Origin: CAMLFJ01 sp035524955
Lineage (GTDB): Bacteria; Methylomirabilota; Methylomirabilia; Rokubacteriales; CSP1-6
DNA: 64,000 bases
Assembly: GCA_035524955.1 (NCBI GenBank)
Contig: DATLFG010000064.1
Span: forward strand, 62,001-126,000
Direction of reading: 5' to 3'
In this document: one piece after another, positions 18,175 to 25,836 of the stretch
How positions within the stretch are numbered: position 1 is the first letter of the stretch
Layout: each line of letters opens with the position of its first letter
Program-made: the position numbers and the translations under genes
Notes under the pieces: model-generated
Told to the model about the DNA's origin: nothing
The model's database searches: none
Seen by the model: the letters and a program-made list of their open reading frames with translations, nothing else

Positions 18175-18954
18175 ATGAAGATCCTCGTCATGATCAAGCA
18201 GGTTCCGGACACGGCCACGCAGGTGAAGATCGGGGGCGACGGGCGTGCCATCGACACGGCAGGCATCACCTGGATCGTCTCCCCGTACGACGAGTTCGCG
18301 GTGGAGGAGGCGCTCCGGATCAAGGAGAAGCGCGGGCAGGGCGAGGTGGTCGCGGTCTCGCTGGGGCCCGACCGCGGCAAGGAGGCACTGCGCTCGTGCC
18401 TGGCCATGGGTGCCGATCGCGCCATCCACCTGAACGATCCCGCCTGGGCCGAGCCCGACACCCTGACGACCGCGCGCGCGCTCGCCGGCGTGATCAAGCA
18501 GGAAGCCCCCGCGCTGGCTCTGTTCGGCCGGCAGGCCATCGACGACGACATGGGCGCGGTGGCCGCGCAGGTCGCCGAGGTGCTGGGCTGGCCGTGCGCC
18601 TCCTGGATCATGGAGGAGGCGGTGGACGAAGGCGGCAAGACGATCCGGGTGGGGCGCCAGGTAGAGGGCGGGCTTGAGATCTTCGACCTGCCCCTCCCCG
18701 CGGTGGCCTCGGCGCAGAAGGGGCTCAACGAGCCGCGCTATCCCACGCTGAAGGGGATCATGGGCGCCAAGAAGAAGGAGATCAAGGACGTGAAGGCGGC
18801 CGATCTCGGCCTCGCGGCCGAGCCCCCCGCGCTCAGCGTGGTCAAGCTCGAGAGCCTGCCGCCGCGTCCGCCGGGCCGCATCATCCAGGGCGAGGCCGCC
18901 GCCGCCGCCAAGGAGCTCGTTCGCGCCCTTCGCGAGGACTCCAAGGCCATCTAA
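18175..18954 (+). CDS. etfB: electron transfer flavoprotein, beta subunit
   Basis: This 259-residue subunit, with EtfA, carries electrons from acyl-CoA dehydrogenases to the membrane quinone pool. MKILVMIKQVPDTATQVKI is the family N-terminus. SPYDEFAVEEALRIKEK and LFGRQAIDDDMGAVAAQVAEVLGWP belong to the AMP/FAD-binding fold. It is followed by etfA and an acyl-CoA dehydrogenase, the usual functional group. Confidence 0.94.
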   Translation: MKILVMIKQVPDTATQVKIGGDGRAIDTAGITWIVSPYDEFAVEEALRIKEKRGQGEVVAVSLGPDRGKEALRSCLAMGADRAIHLNDPAWAEPDTLTTARALAGVIKQEAPALALFGRQAIDDDMGAVAAQVAEVLGWPCASWIMEEAVDEGGKTIRVGRQVEGGLEIFDLPLPAVASAQKGLNEPRYPTLKGIMGAKKKEIKDVKAADLGLAAEPPALSVVKLESLPPRPPGRIIQGEAAAAAKELVRALREDSKAI

Positions 18955-18983
18955 CGAAGCGACCGAAGCGGGAGACGGTCGAC

Positions 18984-19116
18984 CGCCGATTGGGGAGTGC
19001 GGGGGCCATGTCTGGCCCCGCAGCCGAAGGCCTGAAGAGGTGAAGGGTTGTCCGCCGACTGGGGGAGTGCGGGGGCCATGTCTGGGCCCCCGCAGATGAA
19101 GAGCTTGAGGAAGTAA
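18984..19116. repeat. two copies of a stem-loop repeat between etfB and etfA
   Basis: Copy 1 (about 18984-19044) and copy 2 (about 19053-19116) share a GGGGAGTGCGGGGGCCATG core and a GAAG..CTTGA-like tail. Copy 2 folds as TGCGGGGGCC (19068-19077), a 7-base loop, and GGCCCCCGCA (19085-19094), a perfect 10-bp stem. Copy 1 has the same stem with one bulge. A third copy follows etfA. Confidence 0.85.
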
Positions 19117-19145
19117 ACGGCAGTCAACAACATAGAGGGGACGAC

Positions 19146-20132
19146 ATGCCAGGCGCGTACTGGTGCATGGTGGAGGACGATCGGCAGGGCGCACCCAAGA
19201 AGGTCATGGCCGAGGTGATGGGTGAGGCCTCGCGCCTGGCCGGCGCGGCGGGGGCGCAGGCCGAGGCGGTGTGGGTGACGGACAAGGCCACACCGGAGGG
19301 ACTCGCGCAACTCGGGGACTGGGGCGCCAAGCGCGTCTGGCTGTTCGAGAACGGGGCGTTCGCGCCGTACCGGGCAGAGGTCTGGACGCCGGTGGTGGCG
19401 GAGCTGGCCGGCAAGGAGGCGCCGCAGGCCATCTTCGCGCCGGTGACCACGCGGCAGCGTGAGTTCATGGCCCGGCTGGCTGCGCGCCTGGGCGCGGGGC
19501 TCGCCGCCGACTCCACCGTGCTCACCGTCGAGGGCGGCAAGCTGGTGGCGACCCGGCCGGTCTACGCGGGCAAGCTACTCGCGAAGATGACGTGGGCGAA
19601 GACGCCGTGGATGGCGACGCTGCGGCCCAACGTGTTCCGTCCCGCCGAGGGCGGGGGCGGCGCGCCGGCGGTGGAGAAGCCCGCGGCGAGCATCCCGACC
19701 GAGAGCATGAAGCTGGTCGAGCGCAAGCAGGAGGCCTCCACGGGCCTGCCCGAGCTGACCGAGGCGGAGATCGTCGTCTCGGGCGGCCGCGGCCTCAAGG
19801 GCCCCGAGAACTTCGTCATCCTGGAAGAGCTTGCCAAGGTGATGGGCGCGGCGGTCGGCGCCTCGCGCGCCGCGGTGGACGCGGGGTGGCGGCCGCATCG
19901 CTTCCAGATCGGGCAGACCGGCCGCACGATCTCCCCGAAGCTCTACCTGGGCTTCGGCATCTCGGGCGCCATTCAGCACCTGGCCGGCATGCGCACGTCG
20001 AAGGTGATCTGCGCGATCAACAAGGATCCCGAGGCGCCGATCTTCAAGATCGCCGACTATGGCATCGTCGGCGATCTCTTCGAGGTCGCCCCCCTCCTCA
20101 CCAAGGAATTCAAGGAACTACTGGAGAAGTGA
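19146..20132 (+). CDS. etfA: electron transfer flavoprotein, alpha subunit
   Basis: This 328-residue FAD-binding partner of EtfB has an N-terminal domain (about 1-195) followed by the conserved C-terminal FAD domain: VSGGRGLKGPENFVILEELA, GASRAAVDAGWRPHRFQIGQTG, PKLYLGFGISGAIQHLAGM and INKDPEAPIFKIADYGIVGD. AGAGGGG precedes ATG 19146. It is separated from etfB by a 191-base gap filled with repeats, and is probably still co-transcribed. Confidence 0.94.
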   Translation: MPGAYWCMVEDDRQGAPKKVMAEVMGEASRLAGAAGAQAEAVWVTDKATPEGLAQLGDWGAKRVWLFENGAFAPYRAEVWTPVVAELAGKEAPQAIFAPVTTRQREFMARLAARLGAGLAADSTVLTVEGGKLVATRPVYAGKLLAKMTWAKTPWMATLRPNVFRPAEGGGGAPAVEKPAASIPTESMKLVERKQEASTGLPELTEAEIVVSGGRGLKGPENFVILEELAKVMGAAVGASRAAVDAGWRPHRFQIGQTGRTISPKLYLGFGISGAIQHLAGMRTSKVICAINKDPEAPIFKIADYGIVGDLFEVAPLLTKEFKELLEK

Positions 20133-20139
20133 ACGAGTG

Positions 20140-20205
20140 CCCGGCGACTGGGGGAGTGCGGGGGCCATATCGGGGCCCCCGCAGCTGAAGGGCTTGAAGA
20201 AGTAG
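20140..20205. repeat. third copy of the etf stem-loop repeat
   Basis: TGCGGGGGCC (20157-20166) and GGCCCCCGCA (20174-20183) form the same 10-bp stem with a 7-base loop. The CTGAAGGGCTTGAAGAAGTA tail matches copy 2. It sits between etfA and the acyl-CoA dehydrogenase gene. Confidence 0.85.
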
Positions 20206-20223
20206 ACCGAAAGGAAGCAAGGG

Positions 20224-21381
20224 TTGAACCTCGACCTCACGGAAGAGCAGACGATGATCCGCGACCTCACCCGCGACTTCGCGGAGAAAGAGGTGCGCCC
20301 GATCGCGGAGGCCATCGACCGTGAGGCGCGCTTCCCGCGGGAGACCGTCACCCGCATGGCCGAGCTGGGGCTGATGGGCATCACGGTGCCGGAGGCGTAC
20401 GGAGGGAGCGGAGGCGACACGGTGGCCTACGTCCTGGCCGTCGAGGAGCTGGCCCGGGCCTGCGCGTCCCACGCGGTCATCATGTCGGTGAACAACTCGC
20501 TCTACTGCGACCCGGTGTTGACGCACGGCACCGAGGAGCAGAAGGCCCGCTTTCTGACGCCCTTCGCGTCCGGACAGAAGCTCGGCTGCTTCGCGCTCAC
20601 CGAGCCGGGGGCCGGCTCCGACGCGAGCAACCAGAGCACGCTCGCGGCGCCCGACGGTGACGGCTACGTGCTCGACGGGCGGAAGATCTTCGTGACCAAC
20701 GGGCGCGAGGCCTCGACGGCCCTCGTCTTCGCGCAGACCGATCGCGCCGCCGGCCATCGCGGCGTGAGCGCGTTCCTGGTCGAGAAGGGCACCCCGGGCT
20801 TCACGGTGGTCAAGGCCGAGGACAAGCTCGGCATCCGCGCCTCGGACACCGCCGAGCTCCTCCTCGATCACTGCCAGGTGCCCGCGGCCAGCCGGCTGGG
20901 CGAGGCGGGACAGGGGTTCAAGATCGCGCTCGGGGCGCTGGACGCCGGGCGCATCGGCATCGCCGCGCAGGCGGTGGGCATCGCGGTGGCCGCCTACGAG
21001 GCGGCGGCGGCCTACGCGCGCGAGCGCAAGAGCTTCGGTGTGCCGATCGGCCAGCACCAGATGGTGCAGTGGATGCTGGCCGACATGGCGACCGCGATCG
21101 AGGCGGCGCGCCTGCTCACGCTGCGCGCGGCCTGGCGGAGGGACTCGGGCGCCCCCTACGGGCCGGAGGCGGCCATGGCCAAGCTGTTCGCGTCGGAGAC
21201 CGCGATGCGCGTGACCACCGACGCGATCCAGGTGCACGGCGGTTACGGCTTCATCAAGGAGTACCAGGTCGAGCGGCATTTCCGGGACGCGAAGATCACC
21301 CAGATCTACGAGGGCACGTCCCAGATCCAGAAGCTGGTCATCGCCCGTCACCTGCTGGCCGGCGTCGCCCAGGTGGCCTGA
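20224..21381 (+). CDS. acyl-CoA dehydrogenase (short-chain type)
   Basis: This is a 385-residue FAD enzyme, probably the direct electron donor to the ETF encoded just upstream. LTEPGAGSDASNQST and IFVTNGREAST are the family signatures. VHGGYGFIKEYQVERHFRDAK leads to TQIYEGTSQIQK, with the catalytic Glu in YEGT. Start TTG 20224 is supported by AAGGAAG upstream and by NLDLTEEQ being the usual N-terminus. Butyryl-CoA or isobutyryl-CoA would fit the neighbouring mutase; the sequence alone does not decide. Confidence 0.92.
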   Translation: MNLDLTEEQTMIRDLTRDFAEKEVRPIAEAIDREARFPRETVTRMAELGLMGITVPEAYGGSGGDTVAYVLAVEELARACASHAVIMSVNNSLYCDPVLTHGTEEQKARFLTPFASGQKLGCFALTEPGAGSDASNQSTLAAPDGDGYVLDGRKIFVTNGREASTALVFAQTDRAAGHRGVSAFLVEKGTPGFTVVKAEDKLGIRASDTAELLLDHCQVPAASRLGEAGQGFKIALGALDAGRIGIAAQAVGIAVAAYEAAAAYARERKSFGVPIGQHQMVQWMLADMATAIEAARLLTLRAAWRRDSGAPYGPEAAMAKLFASETAMRVTTDAIQVHGGYGFIKEYQVERHFRDAKITQIYEGTSQIQKLVIARHLLAGVAQVA

Positions 21382-21395
21382 GGAGGCCCGCGATC

Positions 21396-23078
21396 ATGGA
21401 TGCTCGACGTGGGGATGCTCGACGTGGGGCCGACGGCAAGGAGCGGAGGGAGGAGGAGAGCGACCGCCCGTTCGTCGGGCGCGCGCCCGAGCGCGACGTG
21501 CCCTACGAGACGCTCTCGGGCATCCCGGTGCAGCCGCTCTACACCCCGGGGGATCTGGAAGGCTGGCGCTACGAGGACAAGCTGGGCTCCCCGGGCGAGT
21601 TTCCCTTCACGCGCGGACCCTATCCATCCATGTACCGCGGCCGACTCTGGACGATGCGGATGTTCGCCGGCTTCGGCCGGCCCGAGGACACCAACGCCCG
21701 CTTCAAGTACCTCCTCGAGCAGGGGCAGACCGGCCTCTCGACCGCCTTCGACATGCCCGCGCTGATGGGATACGACGCCGACCACCCGCGGGCGCGGGGC
21801 GAGGTGGGCCGCGAGGGCGTGTCCGTCTCCACCCTCGCCGACTTCGAGATCCTGTTCCGCGATATCCCGCTGGACCGGGTCACGACCTCCATGACCATCA
21901 ACTGCACCGCGTCGGTGGCGCTCGCCATGTACCTGGCGCTCGCCGACAAGCAGGGGGTGAGCTGGGACAAGCTGGGCGGCACCATGCAAAACGACATGCT
22001 GAAGGAGTTCATCGCCCAGAAGGAATGGATCTCGCCGCCCGAGTCCGCGGTGCGGGTGGTGGTGGACACCATCGAGTTCTGCGCCAAGCACGTGCCGCGC
22101 TTCAATCCGGTGTCGATCTCCGGCTACCACATCCGGGAAGCCGGCTCGACCGCGGTGCAGGAGCTGGCCTTCACCCTCGCGGACGGCTTCGGGTACGTGC
22201 GGGCGGGGATCGAGCGCGGGCTCGACGTGGACGACTTCGCGCCGCGCCTGTCGTTCTTCTTCGACATCCACAACGACTTCTTCGAGGAGATCGCCAAGCT
22301 GCGGGCGGCCCGGCGCATCTGGGCCACCGTGATCCGCGACCGCTTCCGCGCGAAGAAGCCGGAGTCGATGCGGCTGCGCACCCACACCCAGACCGCGGGG
22401 GTCTCCGCCACCGCCCAGCAGCCGCTCAACAACGTGGCGCGGGTGGCGCTGCAGGCGCTGGCCGCGGTCCTGGGCGGGGCCCAGTCGCTCCACACCAACT
22501 CCTACGACGAGGTGCTGGCCCTGCCCACCGAGGAGGCGGTGACGGTGGCGCTGCGCACCCAGCAGATCATCGCCGAGGAGACCGGGGTGGCCCTGACCGC
22601 GGATCCGCTGGGCGGCTCCTATTTCCTGGAGCGGCTCACCGACCAGATGGAAGCCCAGGCGATGGACTACATCCGCAAGATCGACGAGCTGGGCGGCATC
22701 GTGCGGGCCATCGATATCGGCTACCCGCAGCAGGAGATCGCGGATGCGGCCTATCGCTACCAGATCATGGACGATCGCGGCCAGAAGGCGGTGGTGGGCG
22801 TCAACAAGTACGTGATGCCCGAGGAGAGGCGCGTGGAGTATCTGCGCATCGACCCCGCGATCGAGCAGGAGCAGATCGAGCGGGTGGGGCGCGTCAAGGC
22901 CTCGCGCGACGCGGCGCGGGTCGAGAAGCGGCTGCAGCAGCTCACCGCCGCCTGCCGGGACAACCGGAACGTCATGCCGGTGCTGGTGGACGCGGTGAAG
23001 GACTATGTGTCGCTCGGCGAGATCGCCGACGTGTATCGCCGGGTGTTCGGCCTCTATCGAGAGCCGATCATCTTCTGA
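21396..23078 (+). CDS. icmA: B12-dependent acyl-CoA mutase, large subunit (isobutyryl-CoA mutase type)
   Basis: This 560-residue protein is the catalytic TIM-barrel part of the methylmalonyl-CoA mutase family, without a cobalamin domain. The family core is clear: PFTRGPYPSMYRGRLWTMR, GLSTAFDMPALMGYD, SGYHIREAGSTAVQELAFT, LSFFFDIHNDFFEEIAK, HTQTAGVSATAQQPLNN. Two specificity positions read Phe90 (RMFAGFG) and Gln208 (FIAQKEW), as in isobutyryl-CoA mutase, where methylmalonyl-CoA mutase has Tyr and Arg. Position 117 is Ala. GAGGAGG precedes ATG 21396. The B12-binding subunit is at 24591. An Arg/Asp-rich N-terminus comes from a 15-bp tandem repeat. Specificity is inferred from these residues. 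Confidence 0.85.
   Translation: MDARRGDARRGADGKERREEESDRPFVGRAPERDVPYETLSGIPVQPLYTPGDLEGWRYEDKLGSPGEFPFTRGPYPSMYRGRLWTMRMFAGFGRPEDTNARFKYLLEQGQTGLSTAFDMPALMGYDADHPRARGEVGREGVSVSTLADFEILFRDIPLDRVTTSMTINCTASVALAMYLALADKQGVSWDKLGGTMQNDMLKEFIAQKEWISPPESAVRVVVDTIEFCAKHVPRFNPVSISGYHIREAGSTAVQELAFTLADGFGYVRAGIERGLDVDDFAPRLSFFFDIHNDFFEEIAKLRAARRIWATVIRDRFRAKKPESMRLRTHTQTAGVSATAQQPLNNVARVALQALAAVLGGAQSLHTNSYDEVLALPTEEAVTVALRTQQIIAEETGVALTADPLGGSYFLERLTDQMEAQAMDYIRKIDELGGIVRAIDIGYPQQEIADAAYRYQIMDDRGQKAVVGVNKYVMPEERRVEYLRIDPAIEQEQIERVGRVKASRDAARVEKRLQQLTAACRDNRNVMPVLVDAVKDYVSLGEIADVYRRVFGLYREPIIF
21399..21428. repeat. two tandem 15-bp repeats at the mutase start
   Basis: GATGCTCGACGTGGG occurs twice in a row and encodes DARRG twice immediately after the first Met. 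The length keeps the frame. Confidence 0.85.
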
Positions 23079-23091
23079 GGGGAGCCCAATC

Positions 23092-24159
23092 ATGGCCGAG
23101 CCGATCCGGATCAACCGGTCCACCACCCGCAAGCCCAAGCCGAAGGACGCCGACCTGGGATTCGGGCAGATCTTCACCGACCACATGTTCCTAGCCGACT
23201 TCCAGGAAGAGAAGGGCTGGTACGACCCGCGGATCGAGCCCTACGGGCCGCTGTCGCTCGACCCGGCCACCGCGGTCCTGCACTACGCCCAGGCGATCTT
23301 CGACGGGCTCAAGGCGTTCCGGGGCGTGGACGGGAAGATCCGGCTCTTCCGTCCGGGCAAGCACGTGGAGCGCATGAACGGCTCGGCGCGGCGCCTCTGC
23401 ATCCCGCCGCTCGACGCGGACCTGGCGCTGCAATCCCTGGTGCGCCTGGTGGACATCGATCGGGACTGGGTGCCGAGCACGGTGGGCACCTCGCTCTACA
23501 TCCGGCCCACGATCATCGCGAGCGAGCCGTTCCTCGGGGTGCGGCCGGCCAGGTCGTACATCTACTTCGTGATCCTCTCTCCGGTGGGCGCCTACTATCC
23601 GGAGGGCATGGCCCCGGTGAAGATCTTGGTGGTGGACAAGTACGTGCGCGCGGTGGACGGCGGGGTGGGCGGGGCCAAGACCTCCGGCAACTACGCGGCG
23701 AGCCTCTTCGCAAGCGACGAGGCGAAACACGAAGGATTCACCCAGGTGCTGTGGCTCGACGGCGTTCACCGCAAGTACCTCGACGAGGTGGGCACCATGA
23801 ACATCATGGTGAAGATCGGCGACGAGATCATCACCCCGCCGCTGACCGGGACGATCCTGCCCGGCGTCACCCGCGATTCCTCGCTGGCCCTGATGCGCAA
23901 GTGGGGGTTCGCGGTGAGCGAGCGCCAGGTCTCGATCGACGAGGTGGTGGAGGCCCACGAGCGGGGCCGACTCGAGGAGGTGTGGGGGACCGGCACCGCG
24001 GCGGTCATCTCGCCGGTGGGCGAGCTGGCCTACAAGGGCCGCAGGATGGTGATCAACCGCGGGAAGATCGGGCCGCTGACCCAGCGGCTCTACGACGCGA
24101 TCGTGGCCATCCAGTACGGCCAGGCGCCCGACCCCGACGGCTGGACGCTCACGATCTGA
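23092..24159 (+). CDS. ilvE: branched-chain amino acid aminotransferase (PLP fold type IV)
   Basis: This 355-residue enzyme moves the amino group between leucine, isoleucine or valine and 2-oxoglutarate. Length and motifs fit the larger BCAT II group: HYAQAIFDGLKAF, LYIRPTIIASEPFLGV and GGAKTSGNYAASL, whose Lys is the PLP Schiff-base residue. LDEVGTMNIMVKIGDEIITP and GTGTAAVISPVGEL complete the active site. GAGGGGAG precedes ATG 23092. Its position between the mutase subunits supports valine breakdown as the local theme. Confidence 0.93.
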   Translation: MAEPIRINRSTTRKPKPKDADLGFGQIFTDHMFLADFQEEKGWYDPRIEPYGPLSLDPATAVLHYAQAIFDGLKAFRGVDGKIRLFRPGKHVERMNGSARRLCIPPLDADLALQSLVRLVDIDRDWVPSTVGTSLYIRPTIIASEPFLGVRPARSYIYFVILSPVGAYYPEGMAPVKILVVDKYVRAVDGGVGGAKTSGNYAASLFASDEAKHEGFTQVLWLDGVHRKYLDEVGTMNIMVKIGDEIITPPLTGTILPGVTRDSSLALMRKWGFAVSERQVSIDEVVEAHERGRLEEVWGTGTAAVISPVGELAYKGRRMVINRGKIGPLTQRLYDAIVAIQYGQAPDPDGWTLTI

Positions 24160-24174
24160 GGACGGAGGGTCACG

Positions 24175-24588
24175 ATGACCGACTGCGTCTTCTGCAAGAT
24201 CCGGGACGGCCAGATTCCCTCGATGAAGATCTTCGAGGACGACAAGACGCTGGTCTTCATGGACATCAACCCGCTCAACTCGGGCCACTGCCTGGTGATC
24301 ACCAAGGTCCACGCGCCCAATCTCTTCGAGGCCACCGTCGAGGATCTCCAGGCCGCCATCGCCACCGCGCAGCGGGTGGCGCGGGCGATCCGGGACGCGC
24401 TCAAGCCCGACGGGCTCAACATGCTCCAGGCCAACGGGGCGGCCGCGTACCAGTCCGTCCTGCACTACCACCTGCACCTGATCCCGCGGTGGGCGAACGA
24501 CGGCAAGGGCTTCGACTGGCGGCTCGTGCCGGGCAACCGCGAGCAGATCATGAAAGCGGGGGAGCGTCTGCGCGCGCTCCTGCACTGA
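24175..24588 (+). CDS. HIT-family nucleotide hydrolase
   Basis: This 137-residue histidine-triad protein hydrolyses phosphoramidate or nucleotide-type substrates. CVFCKIRDGQIPSMKIFEDD is the HINT/HIT N-terminus, with a CxxC zinc pair half. The active motif HYHLHLIPRW follows the His-x-His-x-His pattern at about residues 99-105. GGAGGG precedes ATG 24175. It sits between ilvE and the B12 subunit gene; the substrate is unknown. Confidence 0.92.
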   Translation: MTDCVFCKIRDGQIPSMKIFEDDKTLVFMDINPLNSGHCLVITKVHAPNLFEATVEDLQAAIATAQRVARAIRDALKPDGLNMLQANGAAAYQSVLHYHLHLIPRWANDGKGFDWRLVPGNREQIMKAGERLRALLH

Positions 24589-24590
24589 GC

Positions 24591-24995
24591 ATGGCCGAGC
24601 GCAAGGTGCGCGTGCTGGTGGCCAAGCCGGGGCTCGACGGGCACGACCGCGGCGCGAAGATCGTGGCGCGCGCTCTCCGGGACGCGGGCTTCGAGGTGAT
24701 CTACACGGGACTGCACCAGACCCCGGAGCAGATCGTGGCGACCGCGGTGCAGGAGGACGTGGACGCGGTGGGCCTCTCGGTGCTCTCGGGGGCCCACAAC
24801 TATCTCTTCGGGCGCGTGCTCGACCTGCTCAAGGAAAAGGGGGCGGACGACATCGCGGTGTTCGGCGGCGGCATCATCCCGCAGGAGGACATCCAGGCCC
24901 TCAAGGCCCTCGGGGTCAAGGAGCTGTTCACGCCGGGGACCTCCACCCAGGACATCATCCGCTTCGTGCGGGACAACATCCGGGCCGTCGCTTAG
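24591..24995 (+). CDS. icmB: cobalamin-binding subunit of acyl-CoA mutase
   Basis: This 134-residue B12-binding domain protein carries the base-off motif LDGHDRGAK (DxHxxG; His is the lower axial cobalt ligand), followed by GLSVLSGAHNYLFGRVLDLL and FGGGIIPQEDIQALKALGV. It is the right size for the small subunit of a two-subunit mutase such as isobutyryl-CoA mutase and should pair with the large subunit at 21396. It follows the HIT gene after two bases. Confidence 0.88.
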   Translation: MAERKVRVLVAKPGLDGHDRGAKIVARALRDAGFEVIYTGLHQTPEQIVATAVQEDVDAVGLSVLSGAHNYLFGRVLDLLKEKGADDIAVFGGGIIPQEDIQALKALGVKELFTPGTSTQDIIRFVRDNIRAVA

Positions 24996-25004
24996 TGAGC
25001 CGGC

Positions 25005-25050
25005 CGTGGCAGGGCGAGGTGCAGCCGAAGGCGAGCCGAGCGAATATGAA
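25005..25050. repeat. CGTGGCAGGGCGAGG repeat, copy 1
   Basis: This segment reads CGTGGCAGGGCGAGGTGCAG, then GCCGAAGGCGAG and CGAGCCGAGCG-like blocks. The same blocks recur in the same order at 32072-32158 with extra bases between them. It could be read as a 20-codon N-terminal extension of the methyltransferase, but the repeat nature argues against that. Confidence 0.6.
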
Positions 25051-25065
25051 AGGCAGTCACGGTAT

Positions 25066-25836
25066 ATGCCCGAACACCGCGCGCTGATCCTCGATCAGTT
25101 CACCCGCCAGGCGGTGCCGTTCTCGACGTCGCCGGGTATCCGCGACGAGGAGGCGCTGCAGCGCCTCGTGGAGGCGAGCGGAGCCGGACCGGCGGACACC
25201 GTGCTCGACGTGGCCTGCGGGCCCGGCCTGGTGGTGGCCGCGTTCGCCCGGGTGGCCCGGCACGTCACCGGCATCGATCTGACCCCCGCCATGATCGAGC
25301 GGGCGCGGGCGCTCGCCGGCGAGCGCGGGCTCGCCAACGTGACCCTGAGCGTGGGGGACGCACGGCCGCTGCCGTATTCGGCCGCCGCGTTCTCGGTCGT
25401 GGTCTCGAGGTTCGCGTTCCATCACTTCCTGGAACCCGCGGCGATGCTGGCCGAGATGGTGCGGGTGTGCCGACCCGGGGGCCGCGTCGTGGTGGCCGAC
25501 GCGGCGGTGTCGCCCGACCCGGCGCGGGCCGCCGCCTTCAACCGCATGGAGAAGCTGCGCGATCCCTCGCACGTGCGCGCGAGGCCCCTCGCGGAGCTGA
25601 CGGCGCTGTTCTTCGGGGCGGGGCTTCCCGCGCCCGCGGTCACGCGCTGCGAGGTGCGGGCCGAGGTGGAAGGCCTGCTCTCGCGCTCCTTCCCGAATCC
25701 GGGCGACGCCGACGCGATCCGCGCGATGTTCGTGGACTCGCTTCCCGACGACGGCCTCGGGGTCGGGGCGCGTCGCCACGAGGGCGCGATCCACTTCGCC
25801 TACCCGGTGGCCATCCTGGTGGCGGCGCGCCCGTGA
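25066..25836 (+). CDS. class I SAM-dependent methyltransferase
   Basis: This 256-residue Rossmann-fold methyltransferase has motif I VLDVACGPGLVVAAFA, motif II VTGIDLTPAMIERARAL and the post-motif VGDARPLPYSAAAFSVVVSRFAFHHF typical of the UbiE/Methyltransf_11 group. I chose ATG 25066 (MPEHRALILDQFTRQA) because an upstream GTG at 25006 would read through an intergenic repeat. The substrate is unknown. The stop overlaps the next acyl-CoA dehydrogenase start (GTGA). Confidence 0.83.
   Translation: MPEHRALILDQFTRQAVPFSTSPGIRDEEALQRLVEASGAGPADTVLDVACGPGLVVAAFARVARHVTGIDLTPAMIERARALAGERGLANVTLSVGDARPLPYSAAAFSVVVSRFAFHHFLEPAAMLAEMVRVCRPGGRVVVADAAVSPDPARAAAFNRMEKLRDPSHVRARPLAELTALFFGAGLPAPAVTRCEVRAEVEGLLSRSFPNPGDADAIRAMFVDSLPDDGLGVGARRHEGAIHFAYPVAILVAARP

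Noticed and set aside
18955..20223. etf-flanking repeats as a CRISPR array
   Set aside because: The three units are separated by a gene, differ in sequence, fold as hairpins and have no regular spacers.
21396..23078. Annotation as methylmalonyl-CoA mutase
   Set aside because: The Tyr and Arg that bind the methylmalonyl carboxylate are Phe90 and Gln208 here, and the B12 domain is separate.
25006..25065. GTG 25006 as the start of the methyltransferase
   Set aside because: The 20 extra codons come from a dispersed repeat also found at 32072; ATG 25066 gives the natural N-terminus.
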